Positions 57,197 to 64,000 of a stretch of 64,000 nucleotides of DNA are shown piece after piece. The notes under the pieces are model-generated. The model worked only from the letters and a program-made list of their open reading frames with translations, had not been told where the DNA came from and did no database searches. How positions within the stretch are numbered: position 1 is the first letter of the stretch; each line of letters starts with the position of its first letter. Source of the DNA: Silene conica. Taxonomy: Eukaryota > Streptophyta > Magnoliopsida > Caryophyllales > Caryophyllaceae. A program made the translations under genes and the position numbers. Where the stretch lies: contig CM055311.2 in assembly GCA_029255685.2 (NCBI GenBank), positions 19,614,952-19,678,951 of the forward strand, given 5' to 3'.

Positions 57197-57427
57197 GATC
57201 CATTATGTACTTGTATGGTGAGCAGTACGGTAGTTTCAGGAAAAAGGATGCTTGCTGGACACTGTTGTTTAACGTGCTTATGTGTTGGGGGACGTACCGA
57301 CAAGAGAAGTCTTCGTAGTTTATGTATTTGTAGGAAAAAGGATCCATTATGTACTTGTATGGTGAGCAGTACGGTAGTTTCAGGAAAAAGGATGCTTGCT
57401 GGACACTGTTGTTTAACGTGCTTTTGT
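57197..57427 (+). repeat. 144-bp direct duplication inside the solo LTR
   Basis: GATCCATTATGTACTTG and the next roughly 80 bases occur at 57197 and again at 57341 with one or two changes. The open frames it creates on both strands are artefacts. Confidence 0.9.
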
Positions 57428-57597
57428 GATTTCTTTCCCTTCCTTTCCTTACTATTGAGTTATATAACCATGTAATAAACACTAGTCTGTTCTTTAATTG
57501 TCTATTTGATATATGCTCCTCCGGAAACGGAGATGGTGGCACCTCTGTTGACTAAGGAAGGTCTAGTAAGGCTCCTTGGAGACGCAGGGGTGTTACA

Positions 57598-58262
57598 ATT
57601 AGGATTGAAAACATTATGGCTTTGGTAAGACAGATTTTGATGCTCCCTAGTCCTGTTATTATAAAAGTTAGAATACGGGGTACCTTGTTTCAAAGATTGA
57701 AACGCATGTACATGTTCAACTTCACTCATATAATCCACGGGAGTATTCCCTTTTATACCATAACACTCATAGAGAGGGTCGTAGTGAACCTTGGCATGGA
57801 CGGTTTGATAGCCTCCTAAAGACAGGGTAGTCTTTAGTTCCGCAATCTAGGCTATTAGGGCCTCTAATTGAGTTGTGATAGCTCCCTTTGTGCCGGAACC
57901 TCGACTACTTCTCCTAGGGTTTCCATACTCGGCTCTATGGGAGGCCATTTTCTCGATCTGATGCCAGCCTTGTCATCATCCGTGTTCTTTTGGAATCTTC
58001 TATTGGATGAAGCATCAAGAAGAGCATAGTTGTCGTCGTACAACCCATCATAGATCTGGTTCCACAAAAACCACGACTCGAATCCATGGAGGGGAACGGA
58101 ACAAACAATTTTCTTGAACCGACTCCATGCCTTGTTAAGATCCTTGGTGGATGCTTCTTTGAAATTGGTAATCTGTCCTCTAAAGGCATTGGTTCTTTGA
58201 GGAGGGAAATATATTTTGTAGAAAGCCAAGGCTAGAGACTTCCAATAAGTTATCTGAGCAGC
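57598..58262 (-). pseudogene. GYP-C gag core
   Basis: On the minus strand SLALAFYKIYFPPQRTNAFR, QITNFKEASTKDLNKAWSRF and SVPLHGFESWFLWNQIYDGL closely follow the GYP-B gag core (LALAFYRKYY, FKQGPNEDFSEAWDRF). It is cut upstream by the hAT-like element at 58263. Fossil with a few breaks. Confidence 0.85.
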
Positions 58263-58715
58263 TAGACCTGGCAAACGGGTCATTCCATTCAGTTTCAGAT
58301 CAGTTTCATTCGGATCGGGTTATTACGGTTTGCCTTTATTTTCGATTTCAGTTCGGCTCAATTCAGGTTGGAATCAGTTTTCGCTTTTAATCGGTTGTAA
58401 ATATTTCGGGTCAGTTCAGGTTCGAGTCAGGTTAATTTCGGAACAGATGAGATTCGGGTCGGGTCAATATCTGAGCAGATGAGATTCGATTCGGGCCATA
58501 TTGGGATCGGATGTCAAGGGATTAATAATGGATTATATTTATATATCAAATATTTCGATTTTGTTTTTGATATAATTTTTAGATTTTTGTCCGATAATAT
58601 TTCAAATTCTTTTAATAGTAATATAATTTGATTCCACATTTTTTTTCTTATCTATTTTTTTTAATAATTATTGATATATTATATATACAAATAATTTAAA
58701 TATGAATGGTCAAAC
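58263..58715. mobile_element. hAT-like element, left part
   Basis: Begins TAGACCTGGCAAAC, identical to the inverted end of the MITE at 46641-47009. The interior has the same kind of GGTTCGAGTCAGG and TTCGGGTCGGGTC words, then AT-rich sequence. No transposase. Its right end is not seen because COP-D is inserted at 58716; the predicted duplication is TGAGCAGC (58255-58262). Non-coding. Confidence 0.7.
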
Positions 58716-59904
58716 TGTTGGGAAATGTGTCCTCAACAATAGTGCGAACACGTCGGTAAATATAAATCACTGTTAAATCTACAATAAGAATACTCATGGG
58801 ATGATTCTTTTCATACAGTCGATTGATCAACATTAATCGGTAATGATTGACTTACTAGAGTTTGACATTACTGTCGTATGACGGTGGTGATCAGTCGATC
58901 TCTTTAGGTCACATCTTTAGGACAGCCCTATTAATAGAAAATGATGTGACTGTATATTGGTACGAGTTATATCGATCCTAGTTAATATTTCGTGTATGGA
59001 GTATATTTATAATACGATTATAAATTGTGATATTTTAGTGAATGGATTGTCATTATTAAAATTAATGTGTTTATGAAACATTATTGAAGAATGAATATAT
59101 TTATATTAGAAATGTTTTAGTATAATTTATAAAGATAATAATTGGATTATTATTTTATAAAATTGAAGTTTAAATTAGTTAAACTTATTAAATGTTTTAA
59201 ATGTTCATTTTTATAGTTGATAAAATGGACCCTAGTATATGTGTTTGGACCGTGTAACATTAGTGCATACTACACATTATACATTTTGTGTTTGTAACAT
59301 TTTATATGATAAAATTTAAAATAAAACATTTTATTTAAATTATGCATGAGATGCCATGCGGTGGTTTGGTGCCCATGCATAGGGCACCCTTACCAAACCC
59401 GGCCACACATAGAGAAGAGGAAAAATGGTTTTTCATAATTCTAATTAATTCATTCTCCATTCACATGCAAACTTAGAGAGATTTTAGAGAAAAATTGTTC
59501 TCATTTTTCTCTTGGTTTAGCCGTGTGGTTCATCACATTATACACCATAAATCTCTATTATATTTGTACTAAGAGTAGTAATTTATAATAGATAATAACT
59601 AGGTTATTTGTGTGCGAATTCTAGTAAAATCAAACACAAATATTATTAGAGTGTGTCTTGGTGTTAACTCATTGGAGGTTTTCTAATTTGGGGACTTAGG
59701 AGGATCATACCTTGATATTAAGCTCAAGAACAATCAAAGGAGTCTTTGATTGTGCCCACTTTGGCCGAAAATTAACAATGTAAGGATTGTTCTTATTATT
59801 TGATGTTTCGGCAATTTATAGTTATGCATGCAATAAGATCTTTTAATTATGAGATAATAAAATTAGTATGACTAAATTTAATTTGAGTTTATAAAAACCC
59901 AACA
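58716..59904 (+). repeat. COP-D 5' LTR
   Basis: 1189 bp. The first 30 bases and the block ATTAATCGGTAATGATTG...GACATTACTGTCGTATGACGG (split here by unlike bases) agree with COP-B LTRs; the middle does not. Ends CCCAACA two bases before the PBS. Confidence 0.9.
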
Positions 59905-59906
59905 AT

Positions 59907-59918
59907 TGGTATCAGAGC
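59907..59918 (+). other. COP-D primer-binding site (tRNA-iMet)
   Basis: TGGTATCAGAGC after AT; complementary to initiator tRNA-Met. Confidence 0.95.
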
Positions 59919-61707
59919 AATGGTTGTTTGCATGCATAATCGGTGTTGTTTTTCCGAGTTATTGTAACTTAAATAAAACTATAAATTTCGATTTATATGA
60001 TAAATTAATCGAAATATTTTGCATGTATCTAAATCTGGTCCTAAAAATGTTTTTAGGATATATTGATAATTTATGGAATTTTTAATTGTTCATTTATATA
60101 ATTTTTAGTTCTTTTAATCGGTTTAATTGTTAAAATCGGAAAATTAGACTAAAAATAGATGGGAAAGGTTTCTGGCCGTAACTTTAATATATGATGTCAC
60201 ATGCATATTTTACAAATAGTATGTAAAATTTCGTACAAAATGGAGTTGTATTGCATGCATTACGGATTTTATACGATAAATAGCGTAATATTGACATTCC
60301 GGTTAAAATTAAATATGTTATCGAAATAAGTTCGAAAATTTTAACCATGAAATTTGAAATTATGATTATTAAAGTAATTTCTCAGAATGTTCAAGTTTTC
60401 GAAATTCAAATTTCGAATTATTGTTATTTAATTTGAATTTTTCGTAATAGTTATGAAATTATTAAGGCCAAAATGAACATATTAATTAATTTTGAATTAA
60501 TTATTGTCGAGATTAGTATAGACTAATTTTGATCCTAAAATGTGTTAGGAAAATAGATTTTGACGTAAATACGATTTATGTTATAAATTAAGGCATTTTT
60601 AGAAGTTAAATTGCGAATTCCATGAAATCGGATGAGTTATGACTAATAAATTGTACTAGGGCGATTTGACATTTAAATGAACATATTTTTATATTTGATG
60701 CTTTATATTGTTTTTGTATGAATGTCATATTTATTGTTATATAATTTTGAATTATGTAATTTCTTAGTATGACCTTAGTTATTTAATCGATATTTCCCGT
60801 AATGTAAGGGTTATCGATTTGATTGTAATTAAATGTGATCTCGTATCACTTTATTTTGTTATTTTATTTTATAATGTATAAAACAGATAGAAAATTTGTA
60901 ATTATTTGTAATTCCGGAGATTCCTTGGAGTTGGTGCCATTTCGGGAAGGAGTCCCGACCAAGACGGAGTTGACCTTGGGATGCGTGCCGCGAGTGAAGT
61001 TCAAGGGACCAAGGAGTTGGTTTCCGAATTTGTAATTTACATTATTTTCTATTTTAGGAAAGGCCATACTAGGAGTTTTATTATGTTTAGCATTTATTTT
61101 GTATGTTGCATGCATTGCCAAATCGCCAGTACTTAACATGCATATTGAGTTTCGAGTCCCACTCCGTGTCAATCAATTTATCCGTAATTCACCGACTTAG
61201 TTCACTTAAAGGGGATAGATAATAAATTGACAAGATAGCTTACGATATTTTAAAATTGAGACATAGCCTTACCAAAAAGTAAAGAACCCGCGAAGGATCT
61301 TCTTCATAAGGGAGTAGGCTCGGCTAAACCGGGATGCAAGCCTTATTACGTTGGTGAAGTGGGGTAATATGATTACATTCTAGAAATTTGGTTGATCTCG
61401 ACGAAAGTATTCGAGCCACCGTAGTGGTAATAAGTTCGGGCTAAGATAAGAATTAATGTAATTTTATCGACCGGGAGTTCTAAAGGTAGAATCGATTAAG
61501 GAGTTAATCTACCGAGTCATATTAATGAGGGATGTATCGGCTAAACCGTGCCCAAGTTAGTATGTATTTGGGTCTCGGGATCATTTACTTAATTGGGTAA
61601 GAGATCATTAAGTAAGTGTTTTTTGCTTGTTTATACAAGTGAATAAATTAAAATGATAAACGTTAATATTTTCCTTTATCTTCCGTTTTGTAGTTATTGA
61701 GACCGCA
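59919..61707 (+). other. COP-D 5' leader
   Basis: No coding. It carries the same ordered blocks as COP-B1: CCGGAGATTCCTTGGAG (60915), AGGAAAGGCCATACTAGG (61057), GTAGGCTCGGCTAAACCGGG (61313) and TTACTTAATTGGGTAAGAGA (61586). A minus-strand frame at 60864-61172 is a shadow. Confidence 0.75.
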
Positions 61708-63815
61708 ATGGATTCTTCGAACCCTATCACACCTATTACTATTGACTCTTGTCACAATGTATTTGACGATATTTGCACCCGCAATAACCTTGATACTACT
61801 AGAGAAATTCATTTCGGAACGGGTCCGGATGGCAATGTGAATTTTGTTACTTCCCTCCCATATCCTAAGGGACCTTTACTTGATACGACTTATATTGATG
61901 AGCTAAATCAAGAGTTGGATGCCTTGTATTTGAAAGAAAGAGCTTATGATAAAGCTAGTGGGAGTTCTAGCAAGAAAAGTCTTGCAAAGAAGAAAAGGAA
62001 GGGAAAGAAATCACAAAAGGGTCGATGTCACTATTGTTGTGATATGGGCCATTGGAGGAGGAATTGTCCAATTTATTTACGGCATATTCAAGAGGGTCTT
62101 GTAATCCCGTTAGGTAATTCTTTATCCGAAATTTATGTTATTGACATTAATTATACTTCCAACTCAACTTGGGTATTAGATACCGGTTGTGGTTCTCACC
62201 TTTGTAATCGTGTACAGGGTATAAGAGGAGCCGAGAAGATTGACAAAGGAGAGATGGATCTCCGACTTGGAAATGGAGCTCGGGTAGCGGCCACTTCGAA
62301 GGGGACTTGGACTCTAGCCTTGCCAAGCGGATTTGAGCTACATTTAAATAATTGTTATTATGTACCGACGCTTTCTAAGAACATTATTTCCGTTGCAATG
62401 TTAGACATTGAAGGTTATAGTTTTTCCAATAAGAACAATTGTTGTATTATTTCTAAGAATGACATGGTTGTTGGCCATGCTACTTCTATTAATGGAATTT
62501 ACGTTTTAGAACCTTCAAACTCATCCCGGATGTTTATAACATAGAAGCAAAAAGAGCAAAAACAAGTGAACCAAATGAATCTTTTTATTGGCATTGTCGA
62601 CTTGGTCATATTAACGAAAATCGCATTAAGAGATTAGTAAAGACTAACATTATCAAGCCATTTGATTATGAATCACAAGGTGTATGCGAGGCTTGTCTCC
62701 TAGGCAAAATGACTCGAAATCCCTTTAGTGGTAAAGGGACAAGAGCAAGTGATTTACTTGGACTCATACATACCGATGTATGTGGTCCATTAACGATTAC
62801 CGCTAGGGGAAACTATGACTACTTCATTACCTTCACGGATGATTTGAGTAGATATGGGTATATCTACTTAATGAAGTATAAAAGTGAAGCTTTTATGAAA
62901 TTCAAGGAATTTCAAAATGAGGTAGAAAACCAACTTGACAAGAAAATTAAAGCACTATGATCGGATCGTGGTGGCGAATATCTTAGTGGTGAATTTGATT
63001 CACACTTAAAAGATAGTGGTATATTATTACAACTCTCACCTCCTGGAACACCACAACTTAATGGTGTGGCTGAAAGGAGAAATCGAACTTTATTAGATAT
63101 GGTTTGATCTATGATGAGTCAAACTGATTTACCAGATTCATTTTGGGGATTTGCGATTCTCACCGCCATCAAATCGTTGAACGTTAGTCCAACAAAAGCG
63201 ACCGAAAAGACTCCATATGAGATGTGGAGAGGAAAGGTTCCTTCATTATCCTATATGAAGATACGGGGATGTGAGGCTTATGTCAAGGTAAAGACCGATG
63301 ACAAATTAGCTCCGAGATCCGAAAAATGCACTATTATTGGTTATCCAACCACCTCATGTGGATATTACTTCTATAAACCTCGAGATAACAAAGTGTTTGT
63401 GTCTATAGAGGTTGTCTTTCTAGAAAAGAAGTTTGTTTCTAGAAGACAGAGTGGGAGAAATTTTGAACTTGATGAAATTCATGAAGTTCAAGATCCAGAA
63501 ACTGAAGTCGAGACGAACGAAAATGTCCCTTCTTCGTCTACTTCGGTACCTATTCAACCTAGGAGGTCGAGTAGGGTTCTACATCAACCTGATAGGTATG
63601 TTGGACTAATTGAGGGAGATGGTAGTCTTGATATTTTACTTTTGGAAAGTGACGAGCCTACCACTTATAAAGCTGCAATCTCTAGTCCCGACTCCGCAAA
63701 ATGGCAAGAGGCCATGAAATCCGAGATGGATTCTATGTTTCAAAATCAAGTATGGGACTTGGTTGACTTGACTGAAGGTATGAGACCTTTCAGTGCAAGT
63801 GGATCTTCAAAGTGA
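61708..63815 (+). pseudogene. COP-D short gag, protease and integrase
   Basis: Starts MDSSNPITPITIDSCHN. Only about 105 residues lie before the CCHC knuckle CHYCCDMGHWRRNC, against about 275 in COP-A, and the usual gag helical core is not recognisable. Then retropepsin WVLDTGCGSHLCN (near residue 154), GAG-pre-integrase HCRLGHINENRIKR, integrase (LIHTDVCGPLTITARGNYDY, NGVAERRNRT) and the integrase-RT linker (RRSSRVLHQPDRYVGLIEG). Integrase joins cDNA to host DNA; the protease matures the particle. A few interruptions; fossil. Confidence 0.88.
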
Positions 63816-64000
63816 AGAATGGCATAGGACATGATGATGTCTACAAAGCTAGGCTAGTGGCTAAAGGGTTTACCCAAGTTCAAGGTCTTCATTATGATGA
63901 AACCTTTGCTCCAGTTGCTATGCTTAGATCCATTAGGATTATATTAGCGATTGCCGCATTTCATGATTATGAAGTGTGGCAAATGGATGTCAAAACCGCC
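63816..64000 (+). pseudogene. COP-D reverse transcriptase start, cut by the window edge
   Basis: Reads LVAKGFTQVQGLHYDETFAP then VAMLRSIRIILAIAAFHDYE and QMDVKTA, the first RT motifs of copia elements, close to the same part of COP-A (10956-11243). Continues beyond the window. Confidence 0.88.

Larger units (their letters stand above)
56288..57597 (+). mobile_element. Solo LTR, gypsy-type (TGTAACACC...GGTGTTACA)
   Basis: 1310 bp with perfect short inverted ends TGTAACACC and GGTGTTACA and flanks ATTGG (56283-56287) and ATTAG (57598-57602), a target duplication with one difference. No interior or second LTR, so it is a solo LTR inside the GYP-C gag. Such ends are common in Tekay/Del-like chromoviruses. 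Orientation is not certain. It holds a G-run, four palindromes and a 144-bp duplication. Confidence 0.8.
49951..58262 (-). mobile_element. GYP-C: Athila-like gypsy remnant, right end outside the window
   Basis: 3' LTR at 49951-51403 (starts TGATGCGTG on the minus strand), PPT, a 3' non-coding tail laid out as in GYP-A, then RNase H, protease and gag remnants up to 58262. It is interrupted by a solo LTR (56288-57597) and a hAT-like element (58263 on). RT and integrase were not found. The 5' LTR is not in the window, so no age can be given; the coding parts look older than GYP-B. Confidence 0.8.
58716..64000 (+). mobile_element. COP-D: pol-bearing copia of the COP-A/B lineage, runs off the window
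   Basis: 5' LTR 58716-59904 (1189 bp, TGTTGGGAAATGTG...CCCAACA), tRNA-iMet PBS, a leader of about 1.8 kb with blocks shared with COP-B, then a short gag-protease frame, integrase and the start of RT at the window edge. The 3' LTR lies outside, so no age can be given. A few interruptions. The LTR start is nearly identical to that of COP-B1/B2, but the LTR body differs. Confidence 0.9.

Noticed and set aside
57161-57542. Repeated cysteine-rich frame on the plus strand and its minus-strand partner
   Set aside because: Produced by the 144-bp duplication in a solo LTR; no start context or domain.

Overview
This window is repeat-dense plant nuclear DNA. The evidence is plant LTR retrotransposons with primer-binding sites matching tRNA-Asp (Ty3/gypsy elements) and initiator tRNA-Met (Ty1/copia elements), a Helitron tail, hAT-type elements with 8-bp target duplications, and AT-rich spacers. 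The species cannot be fixed from the sequence; a eudicot is likely. Almost nothing here is certain host coding sequence. The best host candidate is a first exon on the minus strand at 1008-1523.

Layout. 1-3841: tandem repeats, the host-like exon and a Helitron 3' tail. 3842-36997: one nest of four elements, each placed by its target-site duplication. GYP-A (gypsy, minus, 3842-36997) holds COP-A (copia, minus, 7939-33376), which holds GYP-B (gypsy, plus, 11255-27819), whose 5' LTR holds COP-B1 (gag-only copia, plus, 12228-20544). LTR divergence falls in nesting order: about 5%, 3%, 0.9% and 0.7% by hand count. 37003-37896: flank with a small exon-like piece and a TA microsatellite. 37897-46194: COP-B2, a second gag-only copia (minus). 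46195-48682: a 369-bp hAT MITE and unrecognised exon-like fragments. 48683-58715: COP-C (copia fragment) next to GYP-C (gypsy, minus), which is interrupted by a solo LTR (56288-57597) and by a hAT-like element (from 58263). COP-D (copia, plus, from 58716) lies in that hAT-like element and runs off the right edge.

How the parts relate. GYP-A, GYP-B and GYP-C are one Athila-like lineage: LTRs start TGATGCGTG, GYP-A and GYP-B have a tRNA-Asp PBS, and all share the same 3' layout. Two carry only gag/protease parts and the third only a remnant of pol. The COP-A, B1, B2 and D elements are one copia lineage with a conserved leader of about 1.8-2.4 kb. B1 and B2 are gag-only (TR-GAG type), while COP-A and COP-D carry pol.

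The most unusual signal is a set of short palindromes (CTCGATCGAG, or GGTCGACCGACC in GYP-B) in pairs about 21 bp apart. In the clearest arrays eight sites alternate 21 and 30 bp. They lie in LTRs, gag linkers and 3' non-coding regions, and also occur in a copia leader and an unrelated solo LTR. The spacing holds even where the sites have decayed, which points to a structural or binding role rather than coding.
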